Below are positions 1 through 8,666 of a stretch of 64,000 bases of DNA, one piece after another. The stretch's first letter is position 1; each line of letters opens with the position of its first letter. The notes beneath the pieces were generated by a model. That model was not told the origin of the DNA. It was given only the letters and a program-made list of their open reading frames with translations, and did not search any database. A program made the position numbers and the translations under genes. The stretch is from Muricea muricata (lineage: Eukaryota; Cnidaria; Anthozoa; Malacalcyonacea; Plexauridae): assembly GCA_963855995.1 (NCBI GenBank), contig OY979717.1:35412997-35476996 (forward strand), written 5' to 3'.

Positions 1-140
1 GAAAAACGTGCTTTAGGATAAAGACATAAAATTCTTGGCCTGCTTATCCTTTGAAACCGTTGGAAAAGTTGGCTTCTATCGACTCTCAGACACTAATGTA
101 TATGAGACACGCTGAGATTTTTTCCAATAAAAGCAGCCAT
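1..140 (+). repeat. Spacer tail of a unit cut by the window edge
   Basis: Matches the i-to-A spacer of the other units, including the TATA-like TATATGAGA and the T-run just before slot A. Confidence 0.9.
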
Positions 141-213
141 GTTTCTGTAGTGTAGTGGTTTTCACGTGTGCTTTACACGCGCAAGGTCCTCTGTTCGATC
201 CTGAGCAGAAACA
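141..213 (+). tRNA. tRNA-Val(TAC), A/H hybrid
   Basis: 73 nt. The 5' half (GTGGTTTTCACGTGTGCT) is slot A type. From the anticodon loop on it is slot H type (TTACACGCGC, CTGAGCAGAAACA, then the H terminator). Loop TTTACAC gives TAC. T-stem CTCTG/CTGAG has one T·T mismatch. The crossover lies inside the anticodon loop. Confidence 0.8.
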
Positions 214-454
214 TTCTAAACTTTTTAGCCTTCTTCCTATAATGTGGCGGTCATCAGGTGTACTTAATTCACGTAAGGGCTAAAGCCCGTTCCTGGGCAG
301 AAACAGTCTAATCTGAAAAACGTGCTTTAGGATAAAGACATAAAATTCGTGGCCTGCTTATTGTTTGAAACAGTTGGAAAAGTTGGCTTCTATCGACTCT
401 CAGACAATAATGTATATGAAACACGCTGAGATTTTTTCCACTAAAAGCATTCAT
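141..454 (+). repeat. Recombinant mini-unit (A/H hybrid + relic i)
   Basis: Only 314 bp. The front of slot A is fused to the back of slot H, so B, c, d, e and G are missing. Relic i lies at 233-305. Confidence 0.9.
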
Positions 455-527
455 GTTTCTGTAGTGTAGTGGTTATCACGTGTCCTTAACACGCACAAGG
501 TCCCCAGTTCAATACAGGGCAGAAACA
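455..527 (+). tRNA. tRNA-Val(AAC), A/G hybrid
   Basis: Slot A front and upstream flank with slot G tail (CAATACAGGG then CGAAAG and a T6 run). Loop TTAACAC. Anticodon stem TGTCC/GCACA has a C·C mismatch and T-stem CCCAG/CAGGG an A·A mismatch. Confidence 0.65.
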
Positions 528-762
528 ATCGAAAGTTTTTTCACTGCAAAGAAAAAAGATATTTTGAACTTTTGGACAAATACGTGGAAACAACAAGGCG
601 AGATAATTTCATAGAGTAGCGCCCGTACATAAAATAAAAATTGTGTCCAATTATTTTAGGGTTAAAAACAGTGTGTTTCCTAGCTTTTCTTTCTCCGTGT
701 ATATTTTTTCTTCTCATTTCTCACTACCATTCCTAGGAAATGTTGTGCAACAGATCAATCGC

Positions 763-835
763 GTTTCTGTAGTGTAGTGGTCATCACGTGCGCTTTACAC
801 GCGCAAGGTCCTCAGTTGGATCCTGAGCAGAAAAT
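763..835 (+). tRNA. tRNA-Val(TAC), slot H
   Basis: Loop TTTACAC. The B-box is damaged (GTTGGATCC instead of GTTCGATCC, invariant C56 to G) and the 3' end reads CAGAAAAT, so G1·A72 is mismatched and base 73 is T. Probably weak or dead. Confidence 0.5.
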
Positions 836-1076
836 TTCTAAACTTTTTAGACTTCTTTGTATAATGTGGCGGTCATCAGGTGTACTTAATTCGCGTAAGG
901 GCTAAAGCCCGTTCCTGGGCAGAAACAGTCTAATCTGAAAAACGTGTTTTAGGATAAAGAGATAAAATTCGTGGCCTGCTTATCCTTTGAAACCGTTGGA
1001 AAAGTTTGCTTCTATCGACTCTCAGACAATAACGTATATGAGATACGCTGAGATTTTTTCCAATAAAAGCAGCCAT

Positions 1077-1154
1077 GTTTCTGTAGTGTAGTGTAGTAGT
1101 TATCACGTGTGCTTAACACGCACAAGGTCCCCAGTTCGATCTTGGGCAGAAACA
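1077..1154 (+). tRNA. tRNA-Val(AAC), slot A, 5-nt D-arm insertion
   Basis: 78 nt instead of 73 because TAGTG is present three times in the D-arm region. Loop TTAACAC. T-arm reads CCCAG TTCGATC TTGGG (one G·T pair). T5 run 12 nt downstream. Confidence 0.75.
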
Positions 1155-1382
1155 ATGGGAAAATTTTTCACTGTAAAGAAAAAATATATTTTGATTTTTT
1201 GACAAATATCTCAAAACACTTAGGCGAGAATATTTCATACTCTAGCACGCGTACAAAAAAAATTGTGTTCAATTCTTTTAGAGTTTAAAACAGTGTGTTT
1301 CCTCACATTTCATTCTCTTTGTATTTTTTTCTACGCATTCTCACAAAAATTGTTCAGAATTTTTTTGGAACACATCAAGCGT

Positions 1383-1455
1383 GTTTCTGTAATGTAGTGG
1401 TCATCACGTGCGCCTCACACGCGCAAGGTCCTCAGTTCGATCCTGGGCAGAAACA
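1383..1455 (+). tRNA. tRNA-Val(CAC), slot B
   Basis: 73 nt. Acceptor GTTTCTG/CAGAAAC, anticodon stem TGCGC/GCGCA, loop CTCACAC with anticodon CAC at 34-36, T-stem CTCAG/CTGGG with one wobble pair, discriminator A. The A-box region reads TAATGTAGTGG, the B-box GTTCGATCC. It would read GTG codons. No T4 run follows within about 165 nt, unlike slots A, G and H. Confidence 0.88.
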
Positions 1456-2103
1456 TTCTAAACTAATAAATTTCCGTCTTTATTGTAGCGATCAACATGT
1501 GTACTTAATTCGTGTAAGAAGCGTAAAAATCGTGCTATTATCTCATTAAAAAGTATCTTTCAAACAATATTCATCTTAATAAAAATCTTCGCTTCGAGCA
1601 ACATGTTATTTGAGTCAATGGTTTTGCACTTACCCAGAAAGAAGCTTCAAAAATTTTTTGCTTCCTGAGATTTTGGAACTGTTAAAAAGTCCATGTTTCC
1701 ATAGTTTAGCGGTCATCAAAAGTGGTTAACAAAGAGAAGGACTCGAGTTTGATCCTTGGTAGAACCAGTCTAAATTGAAAAACTTTTTTCTTTAGTACAT
1801 TCATCATGTTCAGTTATGCTTTTAATTGGCCCATTTCTCCCAGCTCGATCCCGACAAAAAAGTTTAAGCTAAAAATTGTGCTTTCGATTTTTAAAACAGT
1901 ATGTTTAAAACAATGTTAATCTTACTGAATATTTTGGCTAAGACTAGGATGTTTTTCAAGTCAATGGTTTTGCACCTACGACGGCGCTATAAAATTCCTC
2001 GCATTCTTAATATTTGAAACATTTGGAAACGTTGGCTTGTATCGACTCAGAAACAATAATGTATATAAAAAACGCTGAGAATTTTTTCCATAAATGAAAC
2101 CAT

Positions 2104-2176
2104 GTTTCTATAGTGTAGTAGTTACCACGTGTGCTTAACACGCACAAGGTCCCCAGTTCAATACAGGGCAAAAACA
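2104..2176 (+). tRNA. tRNA-Val(AAC), slot G, ACAGGG lineage
   Basis: Loop TTAACAC, anticodon stem TGTGC/GCACA intact. The D-loop has AGTAG instead of AGTGG (one of the conserved GG pair lost), T-stem CCCAG/CAGGG has an A·A mismatch, and the acceptor 3' strand CAAAAAC mispairs at 5-68. T6 terminator follows. Confidence 0.6.
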
Positions 2177-2411
2177 ATCGAAAGTTTTTTCACTGCAAAG
2201 AAAAAAGATATTTTGAACTTTTTGACAAATACGTGGAAACAACAAGGCGAGATAATTTCATAGTGTAGCGCCCGTACATAAAATAAAAATTGTGCCCAAT
2301 TCTTTTAGGGTTAAAAACAGTGTGTTTCTTAGCTTTTCTTTCTGCGTGTCAATTTTTTCTTCTCATTAATCACTATCATTCCCAGGAAATGTTGTGCAAC
2401 AGTTCAATCGC

Positions 2412-2489
2412 AATTCTGTAGTGTAGTGTAGTGGTCATCACATGCGCTTCATACGCGCAAGGTTCTCAGTTCGATCCTGAGCAGAAACA
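2412..2489 (+). tRNA. tRNA-Val body with CAT anticodon, slot H
   Basis: 78 nt with an extra TAGTG in the D-arm. Loop TTCATAC gives anticodon CAT (Met) on a valine-type body, one transition (C36 to T) from the CAC loop TTCACAC of short-unit H genes. Acceptor starts AATTCTG, so pairs 1-72 and 2-71 are lost. May be a pseudogene. Confidence 0.5.
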
Positions 2490-2688
2490 TTCTAAACTTT
2501 TTAGCCTTCTTTGTATAATGTGGCGGTCATCAGGTGTACTTAATTCGCGTAAGGGCTAAAGCCCGTTCCTGGGCAGAAACAGTCTAATCTGAAAAACGTG
2601 CTTTAGGATAAAGACATAAAATTCGTGGCCTGCTTATCCTTTGAAACCGTTGGAAAAGTTGGCTTCTATCGACTCTCAGACAATAATG

Positions 2689-2694
2689 TATATG
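2689..2694 (+). promoter_or_regulatory. TATA-like box upstream of slot A
   Basis: TATATG at -42 to -37 from the tRNA start, at the same distance as the stronger box before slot G. Plausible TFIIIB/TBP contact; position and conservation are seen, function is inferred. Confidence 0.4.
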
Positions 2695-2730
2695 AGATAG
2701 GCTGAGATTTTTTCCAATAAAAGCAGCCAT

Positions 2731-2808
2731 GTTTCTGTAGTGTAGTGTAGTGGTTATCACGTGTGCTTAACACGCACAAGGTCCCCAGTTCGATCCTGGG
2801 CAGAAATA
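2731..2808 (+). tRNA. tRNA-Val(AAC), slot A, 5-nt D-arm insertion
   Basis: Decodes GTT/GTC (and GTA if A34 is edited to inosine). Acceptor GTTTCTG/CAGAAAT (G1·T72 wobble here), anticodon stem TGTGC/GCACA, loop TTAACAC, T-stem CCCAG/CTGGG, T-loop TTCGATC, discriminator A. A-box TAGTGTAGTGG and B-box GTTCGATCC fit the Pol III consensus. TAGTG is tripled, moving the acceptor strand 5 nt away from the A-box. No intron, no encoded CCA. Confidence 0.78.
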
Positions 2809-2817
2809 ATGGGAAAA

Positions 2818-2822
2818 TTTTT
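2818..2822 (+). terminator. Pol III terminator of slot A
   Basis: T5 run starting 10 nt after the tRNA 3' end. Confidence 0.7.
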
Positions 2823-3036
2823 CACTGTAAAGAAAAAATATATTTTGATTTTTTGACAAATATCTCAACACACTTAGGCGAGAGTATTTCATACTCTAGC
2901 ACGCGTACAAAAAAAATTGTGTTCAATTCTTTTAGAGTTTAAAACAGTGTGTTTCCTCACATTTCATTCTCTTTGTATTTTTTTCTACGCATTCTCACAA
3001 AAATTGTTCAGAATTTTTTTGGAACACATCAAGCGT

Positions 3037-3109
3037 GTTTCTGTAATGTAGTGGTCATCACGTGCGCCTCACACGCGCAAGGTCCTCAGTTCGATCCTGG
3101 GCAGAAACA
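3037..3109 (+). tRNA. tRNA-Val(CAC), slot B
   Basis: Loop CTCACAC; all stems pair. The first T4 run downstream is at 3276-3279, 167 nt away and beyond relic c. Confidence 0.88.
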
Positions 3110-3129
3110 TTCTAAACTAATAAATTTCC

Positions 3130-3199
3130 GTCTTTATTGTAGCGATCAACATGTGTACTTAATTCGTGTAAGAAGCGTAAAAATCGTGCTATTATCTCA
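3130..3199 (+). pseudogene. tRNA-Val relic, slot c
   Basis: Heavily decayed: GTAGCGATCAACATGTGTACTT still aligns with the D-arm and anticodon 5' side, but the T-arm is unrecognisable and no acceptor stem remains. It starts 20 nt after tRNA B. Confidence 0.6.
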
Positions 3200-3347
3200 T
3201 TAAAAAGTATCTTTCAAACAATATTCATCTTAATAAAAATCTTCGCTTCGAGCAACATGTTATTTGAGTCAATGGTTTTGCACTTACCCAGAAAGAAGCT
3301 TGAAAATTTTTTGCTTCCTGAGATTTTGGAACTGTTAAAAAGTCCAT

Positions 3348-3420
3348 GTTTCCATAGTGTAGCGGTCATCAAGTGTGGTTAACAAAGAGAAGGACTCGAG
3401 TTTGATCCTTGGTAGAACCA
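3348..3420 (+). pseudogene. tRNA-Val relic, slot d
   Basis: Full 73-nt length with an AAC-like loop (GGTTAACAAAG), but the anticodon stem no longer pairs, the B-box is GTTTGATCC (invariant C lost) and the acceptor 3' strand is TAGAACC. A T6 run still follows at 3437-3442. A second family form (d') has GTTCACGAAC in the anticodon region and GTTGGTTCC as B-box. Confidence 0.75.
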
Positions 3421-3436
3421 GTCTAAATTGAAAAAC

Positions 3437-3442
3437 TTTTTT
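3437..3442 (+). terminator. T6 run after relic d
   Basis: Terminator-like T-run kept after a dead tRNA copy. Confidence 0.5.
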
Positions 3443-3453
3443 CTTTAGTACAT

Positions 3454-3515
3454 TCATCATGTTCAGTTATGCTTTTAATTGGCCCATTTCTCCCAGCTCG
3501 ATCCCGACAAAAAAG
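3454..3515 (+). pseudogene. tRNA-Val relic, slot e
   Basis: Most decayed copy. CAGCTCGATCCCGACAAAAAA aligns with the T-arm and acceptor end and TCATCATGTTCAG with the D/anticodon region. Its downstream spacer is homologous to that after relic c, supporting common origin. Confidence 0.5.
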
Positions 3516-3714
3516 TTTAAGCTAAAAATTGTGCTTTCGATTTTTAAAACAGTATGTTTAAAACAATGTTAATCTTACTGAATATTTTGGCTAAGACTAG
3601 GATGTTTTTCAAGTCAATGGTTTTGCACCTACGACGGCGCTATAAAATTCCTCGCATTCTTACTATTTGAAACATTTGGAAACGTTAGCTTGTATCGACT
3701 CAGAAACAATAATG

Positions 3715-3725
3715 TATATAAAAAA
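3715..3725 (+). promoter_or_regulatory. TATA-like box upstream of slot G
   Basis: TATATAAAAAA at -42 to -32 from the slot G tRNA, conserved in the long units I read. Followed by a T6 run at about -24 that would also stop read-through from upstream. Confidence 0.5.
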
Positions 3726-3756
3726 CATTGAGAATTTTTTCCATAAATGAAGCCAT

Positions 3757-3829
3757 GTTTCTGTAGTGTAGTGGTTATCACGTGCGCTTAACACGCACAA
3801 GGTCCCCAGTTCAATCCTGGGCATAAACA
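3757..3829 (+). tRNA. tRNA-Val(AAC), slot G
   Basis: Loop TTAACAC. The D-loop keeps AGTGG, unlike most G copies. Anticodon stem TGCGC/GCACA has one C·A mismatch; acceptor CATAAAC gives a C5·T68 mismatch. Confidence 0.62.
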
Positions 3830-3838
3830 ATGGGAAAA

Positions 3839-3842
3839 TTTT
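3839..3842 (+). terminator. Pol III terminator of slot G
   Basis: T4 run 10 nt after the tRNA; the ACAGGG lineage has T6 here. Confidence 0.6.
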
Positions 3843-4064
3843 CCACTGTAAAGAAAAAATATATTTTGAATCTTTTGACAAATACGTGGAAAAAACGAGG
3901 CGAGAATATTTCAAAGTGTAGCGCCCGTACATAAAATAAAAATTGTGTCCAATTATTTTAGGGTTAAAAACAGTGTGTTTCCTAGCTTTTCTTTCTCCGT
4001 GTATATTTTTTCTTCTCATTTCTCACTACCATTCCTAGGAAATGTTGTGCAACAGATCAATCGC

Positions 4065-4137
4065 GTTTCTGTAGTGTAGTGGTCATCACGTGCGCTTTAC
4101 ACGCGCAAGGTCCTCAGTTCGATCCTGAGCAGAAAAT
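4065..4137 (+). tRNA. tRNA-Val(TAC), slot H
   Basis: Acceptor GTTTCTG, anticodon stem TGCGC/GCGCA, loop TTTACAC (TAC, reads GTA/GTG), T-stem CTCAG/CTGAG fully paired, B-box GTTCGATCC. The 3' end is CAGAAAAT, so G1·A72 mismatch and T at the discriminator, where valine tRNAs have A. Clean H copies elsewhere end CAGAAACA. Confidence 0.7.
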
Positions 4138-4145
4138 TTCTAAAC

Positions 4146-4150
4146 TTTTT
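4146..4150 (+). terminator. Pol III terminator of slot H
   Basis: T5 run 9 nt after the tRNA; also lies in the segment where the 6,590-bp block junctions fall in other units. Confidence 0.7.
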
Positions 4151-4156
4151 AGACTT

Positions 4157-4229
4157 CTTTGTATAATGTGGCGGTCATCAGGTGTACTTAATTCGCGTAA
4201 GGGCTAAAGCCCGTTCCTGGGCAGAAACA
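4157..4229 (+). pseudogene. tRNA-Val relic, slot i
   Basis: Exactly 73 nt and ends CCTGGGCAGAAACA like a real gene, with a D-arm GGCGGTCATCA. The anticodon stem is weak (TGTAC/GCGTA, loop TTAATTC) and the T-arm is replaced by a GGGCTAAAGCCC hairpin, destroying the B-box. No T4 run follows until just before the next slot A. Confidence 0.7.
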
Positions 4230-4378
4230 GTCTAATCTGAAAAACGTGTTTTAGGATAAAGACATAAAATTCGTGGCCTGCTTATCCTTTGAAACCGTTG
4301 GAAAAGTTTGCTTCTATCGACTCTCAGACAATAACGTATATGAGATACGCTGAGATTTTTTCCAATAAAAGCAGCCAT

Positions 4379-4456
4379 GTTTCGGTAGTGTAGTGTAGTA
4401 GTTATCACGTGTGCTTAACACGCACAAGGTCCCCAGTTCGATCCTGGGCAGAAACA
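4379..4456 (+). tRNA. tRNA-Val(AAC), slot A, 5-nt D-arm insertion
   Basis: Acceptor GTTTCGG: G6·A67 mismatch. Loop TTAACAC. Confidence 0.68.
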
Positions 4457-4684
4457 ATGGGAAAATTTTTCACTGTAAAGAAAAAATATATTTTGATTTT
4501 TTGACAAATATCTCAAAACACTTAGGCGAGAATATTTCATACTCTAGCACGCGTACAAAAAAAATTGTGTTCAATTCTTTTAGAGTTTAAAACAGTGTGT
4601 TTCCTCACATTTCATTCTCTTTGTATTTTTTTCTACGCATTCTCACAAAAATTGTTCAGAATTTTTTTGGAACACATCAAGCGT

Positions 4685-4757
4685 GTTTCTGTAATGTAGT
4701 GGTCATCACGTGCGCCTCACACGCGCAAGGTCCTCAGTTCGATCCTGGGCAGAAACA
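4685..4757 (+). tRNA. tRNA-Val(CAC), slot B
   Basis: Loop CTCACAC; stems intact. Confidence 0.88.
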
Positions 4758-5405
4758 TTCTAAACTAATAAATTTCCGTCTTTATTGTAGCGATCAACAT
4801 GTGTACTTAATTCGTGTAAGAAGCGTAAAAATCGTGCTATTATCTCATTAAAAAGTATCTTTCAAACAATATTCATCTTAATAAAAATCTTCGCTTCGAG
4901 CAACATGTTATTTGAGTCAATGGTTTTGCACTTACCCAGAAAGAAGCTTCAAAAATTTTTTGCTTCCTGAGATTTTGGAACTGTTAAAAAGTCCATGTTT
5001 CCATAGTGTAGCGGTCATCAAAAGTGGTTAACAAAGAGAAGGAGTCGAGTTTGATCCTTGGTAGAACCAGTCTAAATTGAAAAACTTTTTTCTTTAGTAC
5101 ATTCATCATGTTCAGTTATGCTTTTAATTGGCCCATTTCTCCCAGCTCGATCCCGACAAAAAAGTTTAAGCTAAAAATTGTGCTTTCGATTTTTAAAACA
5201 GTATGTTTAAAACAATGTTAATCTTACTGAATATTTTGGCTAAGACTAGGATGTTTTTCAAGTCAATGGTTTTGCACCTACGACGGCGCTATAAAATTCC
5301 TCGCATTCTTACTATTTGAAACATTTGGAAACGTTAGCTTGTATCGACTCAGAAACAATAATGTATATAAAAAACATTGAGAATTTTTTCCATAAATGAA
5401 GCCAT

Positions 5406-5478
5406 GTTTCTGTAGTGTAGTAGTTATCACGTGCGCTTAACACGCACAAGGTCCCCAGTTCAATCCTGGGCATAAACA
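5406..5478 (+). tRNA. tRNA-Val(AAC), slot G
   Basis: Loop TTAACAC; D-loop AGTAG; stem TGCGC/GCACA one mismatch; C5·T68 mismatch. Confidence 0.6.
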
Positions 5479-5713
5479 ATGGGAAAATTTTCCACTGTAA
5501 AGAAAAAATATATTTTGAATCTTTTGACAAATACGTGGAAAAAACGAGGCGAGAATATTTCAAAGTGTAGCGCCCGTACATAAAATAAAAATTGTGTCCA
5601 ATTATTTTAGGGTTAAAAACAGTGTGTTTCCTAGCTTTTCTTTCTCCGTGTATATTTTTTCTTCTCATTTCTCACTACCATTCCTAGGAAATGTTGTGCA
5701 ACAGATCAATCGC

Positions 5714-5786
5714 GTTTCTGTAGTGTAGTGGTCATCACGTGCGCTTTACACGCGCAAGGTCCTCAGTTCGATCCTGAGCAGAAAAT
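5714..5786 (+). tRNA. tRNA-Val(TAC), slot H
   Basis: Loop TTTACAC; 3' end CAGAAAAT (1-72 mismatch, T73). Confidence 0.7.
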
Positions 5787-6027
5787 TTCTAAACTTTTTA
5801 GACTTCTTTGTATAATGTGGCGGTCATCAGGTGTACTTAATTCGCGTAAGGGCTAAAGCCCGTTCCTGGGCAGAAACAGTCTAATCTGAAAAACGTGTTT
5901 TAGGATAAAGACATAAAATTCGTGGCCTGCTTATCCTTTGAAACCGTTGGAAAAGTTTGCTTCTATCGACTCTCAGACAATAACGTATATGAGATACGCT
6001 GAGATTTTTTCCAATAAAAGCAGCCAT

Positions 6028-6105
6028 GTTTCTGTAGTGTAGTGTAGTAGTTATCACGTGTGCTTAACACGCACAAGGTCCCCAGTTCGATCCTGGGCAG
6101 AAACA
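6028..6105 (+). tRNA. tRNA-Val(AAC), slot A, 5-nt D-arm insertion
   Basis: Loop TTAACAC; acceptor, anticodon and T stems all pair. Confidence 0.78.
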
Positions 6106-6333
6106 ATGGGAAAATTTTTCACTGTAAAGAAAAAATATATTTTGATTTTTTGACAAATATCTCAAAACACTTAGGCGAGAATATTTCATACTCTAGCACG
6201 CGTACAAAAAAAATTGTGTTCAATTCTTTTAGAGTTTAAAACAGTGTGTTTCCTCACATTTCATTCTCTTGGTATTTTTTTCTACGCATTCTCACAAAAA
6301 TTGTTCAGAATTTTTTTGGAACACATCAAGCGT

Positions 6334-6406
6334 GTTTCTGTAATGTAGTGGTCATCACGTGCGCCTCACACGCGCAAGGTCCTCAGTTCGATCCTGGGCA
6401 GAAACA
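6334..6406 (+). tRNA. tRNA-Val(CAC), slot B
   Basis: Loop CTCACAC; stems intact. Confidence 0.88.
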
Positions 6407-7054
6407 TTCTAAACTAATAAATTTCCGTCTTTATTGTAGCGATCAACATGTGTACTTAATTCGTGTAAGAAGCGTAAAAATCGTGCTATTATCTCATTAA
6501 AAAGTATCTTTCAAACAATATTCATCTTAATAAAAATCTTCGCTTCGAGCAACATGTTATTTGAGTCAATGGTTTTGCACTTACCCAGAAAGAAGCTTCA
6601 AAAATTTTTTGCTTCCTGAGATTTTGGAACTGTTAAAAAGTCCATGTTTCCATAGTGTAGCGGTCATCAAAAGTGGTTAACAAAGAGAAGGACTCGAGTT
6701 TGATCCTTGGTAGAACCAGTCTAAATTGAAAAACTTTTTTCTTTAGTACATTCATCATGTTCAGTTATGCTTTTAATTGGCCCATTTCTCCCAGCTCGAT
6801 CCCGACAAAAAAGTTTAAGCTAAAAATTGTGCTTTCGATTTTTAAAACAGTATGTTTAAAACAATGTTAATCTTACTGAATATTTTGGCTAAGACTAGGA
6901 TGTTTTTCAAGTCAATGGTTTTGCACCTACGACGGCGCTATAAAATTCCTCGCATTCTTAATATTTGAAACATTTGGAAACGTTGGCTTGTATCGACTCA
7001 GAAACAATAATGTATATAAAAAACGCTGAGAATTTTTTCCATAAATGAAACCAT

Positions 7055-7127
7055 GTTTCTGTAGTGTAGTAGTTACCACGTGTGCTTAACACGCACAAGG
7101 TCCCCAGTTCAATACAGGGCAAAAACA
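7055..7127 (+). tRNA. tRNA-Val(AAC), slot G, ACAGGG lineage
   Basis: Loop TTAACAC; A·A mismatch in T-stem; CAAAAAC acceptor end. Confidence 0.6.
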
Positions 7128-7362
7128 ATCGAAAGTTTTTTCACTGCAAAGAAAAAAGATATTTTGAACTTTTTGACAAATACGTGGAAACAACAAGGCG
7201 AGATAATTTCATAGTGTAGCGCCCGTACATAAAATAAAAATTGTGCCCAATTCTTTTAGGGTTAAAAACAGTGTGTTTCTTAGCTTTTCTTTCTCCGTGT
7301 CAATTTTTTCTTCTCATTAATCACTATCATTCCTAGGAAATGTTGTGCAACAGTTCAATCGA

Positions 7363-7435
7363 AATTCTGTAGTGTAGTGGTCATCACATGCGCTTCATAC
7401 GCGCAAGGTTCTCAGTTCGATCCTGAGCAGAAACA
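7363..7435 (+). tRNA. tRNA-Val body with CAT anticodon, slot H
   Basis: 73 nt, loop TTCATAC. Acceptor AATTCTG loses pairs 1-72 and 2-71. Anticodon stem TGCGC/GCGCA and T-stem CTCAG/CTGAG intact. Confidence 0.5.
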
Positions 7436-7676
7436 TTCTAAACTTTTTAGCCTTCTTTGTATAATGTGGTGGTCATCAGGTGTACTTAATTCGCGTAAGG
7501 GCTAAAGCCCGTTTCTGGGCAGAAACAGTCTAGTCTGAAAAACGTGCTTTAGGATAAAGACATAAAATTCGTGGCCTGCTTATCCTTTGAAACCGTTGGA
7601 AAAGTTGGCTTCTATCGACTCTCAGACAATAATGTATGTGAGAGACGCTGAGATTTTTTCCAATAAAAGCAGCCAT

Positions 7677-7754
7677 GTTTCTGTAGTGTAGTGTAGTAGT
7701 TATCACGTGTGCTTAACACGCACAAGGTCCCCAGTTCGATCCTGGGCAGAAACA
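7677..7754 (+). tRNA. tRNA-Val(AAC), slot A, 5-nt D-arm insertion
   Basis: Loop TTAACAC; stems pair. Confidence 0.78.
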
Positions 7755-7982
7755 ATGGGAAAATTTTTCACTGTAAAGAAAAAATGTATTTTGATTTTTT
7801 GACAAATATCTCAAAACACTTAGGCGAGAATATTTCATACTCTAGCACGCGTACAAAAAAAATTGTGTTCAATTCTTTTCGGGTTTAAAACAGTGTGTTG
7901 CCTCACATTTCATTCTTTTTGTATTTTTTTCAACGCATTCTCACAAAAATTGTTCAGAATTTTTTTGGAACACATCAAGCGT

Positions 7983-8020
7983 GTTTCTGTAATGTAGTGG
8001 TTCGATCCTGGGCAGAAACA
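7983..8020 (+). pseudogene. tRNA-Val slot B with 35-bp internal deletion
   Basis: 38 nt left: GTTTCTGTAATGTAGTGG joined directly to TTCGATCCTGGGCAGAAACA. The D-arm 3' side, whole anticodon arm and T-stem 5' strand are gone. The same junction recurs at 15767, 22184, 23789, 27042, 30292 and 35801. Confidence 0.9.
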
Positions 8021-8666
8021 TTCTAAACTAATAAATTTCCGTCTTTATTGTAGCGATCAACATGTGTACTTAATTCGTGTAAGAAGCCTAAAAATCGTGC
8101 TATTATCTCATTAAAAAGTATCTTTCAAACAATATTCATCTTAATAAAAATCTTCGCTTCGAGCAGCATGTTATTTGAGTCAATGGTTTTGCACTTACCC
8201 AGAAAGAAGCTTGAAAATTTTTGCTTCCTGAGATTTTGGAACAGTTGAAAAGTCCATGTTTCCGTAGTGTAGCGGTCATCAAGTGTTGTTCACGAACAGA
8301 AGAACTCGAGTTGGTTCCTTGGCAGAAGCGGTCTAAATTGAAAAGCTTTTTGCTTTAGTCTATTCCTCATCTTCAGTTATGCTTTTAATTGGCCAATTTC
8401 TCCCAGCTCGATCCCGACAAAAAAGTCTAAGCTAAAAATTGTGCTTTCGATTCCTAAAAAAGTATGTTTAAAACAATGTTAATCTTACTGAATATTTTGG
8501 CTAAGACTAGGATGTTTTTCAAGTCAATGGTTTTAAACCTACGACGGCGCTTTAAAAATCCTCGCATTCTTAGTGTTTGAAACATTTGGAAACGTTAGCT
8601 TGTATCGACTCAGAAACAATAATGTATATAAAAAACGCTGAGAATTTTTTCCATAAATGAAGCCAT

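Larger units (their letters stand above)
455..1076 (+). repeat. Short unit S1 (622 bp)
   Basis: A/G hybrid, H, then relic i 855-927. A-type upstream flank, G-type downstream flank. Confidence 0.9.
1077..2730 (+). repeat. Long unit L2
   Basis: Relics: c 1476-1545, d 1695-1767, e 1801-1862, i 2509-2581. Confidence 0.95.
2731..4378 (+). repeat. Long unit L3 (reference unit)
   Basis: Relics: c 3130-3199, d 3348-3420, e 3454-3515, i 4157-4229. Regulatory sites are described for this unit and recur at the same offsets in the others. Confidence 0.96.
4379..6027 (+). repeat. Long unit L4
   Basis: Relics: c 4778-4847, d 4997-5069, e 5103-5165, i 5806-5878. Confidence 0.95.
6028..7676 (+). repeat. 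Long unit L5
   Basis: Relics: c 6427-6496, d 6646-6718, e 6752-6814, i 7455-7527. Confidence 0.95.

Noticed and set aside
2949-3203. 84-codon forward frame repeated in most long units
   Set aside because: It overlaps tRNA B and relic c, its conservation follows the tRNA, and several units break it without other change. No domain, no sensible start context.
3348-3420. Slot d as a functional tRNA-Val(AAC)
   Set aside because: The anticodon stem does not pair, the B-box has lost its invariant C, and the acceptor stem is mismatched in all copies read.
3663-4019. 118-119-codon reverse frame repeated in many units
   Set aside because: Antisense of tRNA G and its spacers; length varies with spacer indels and it is truncated in several units.
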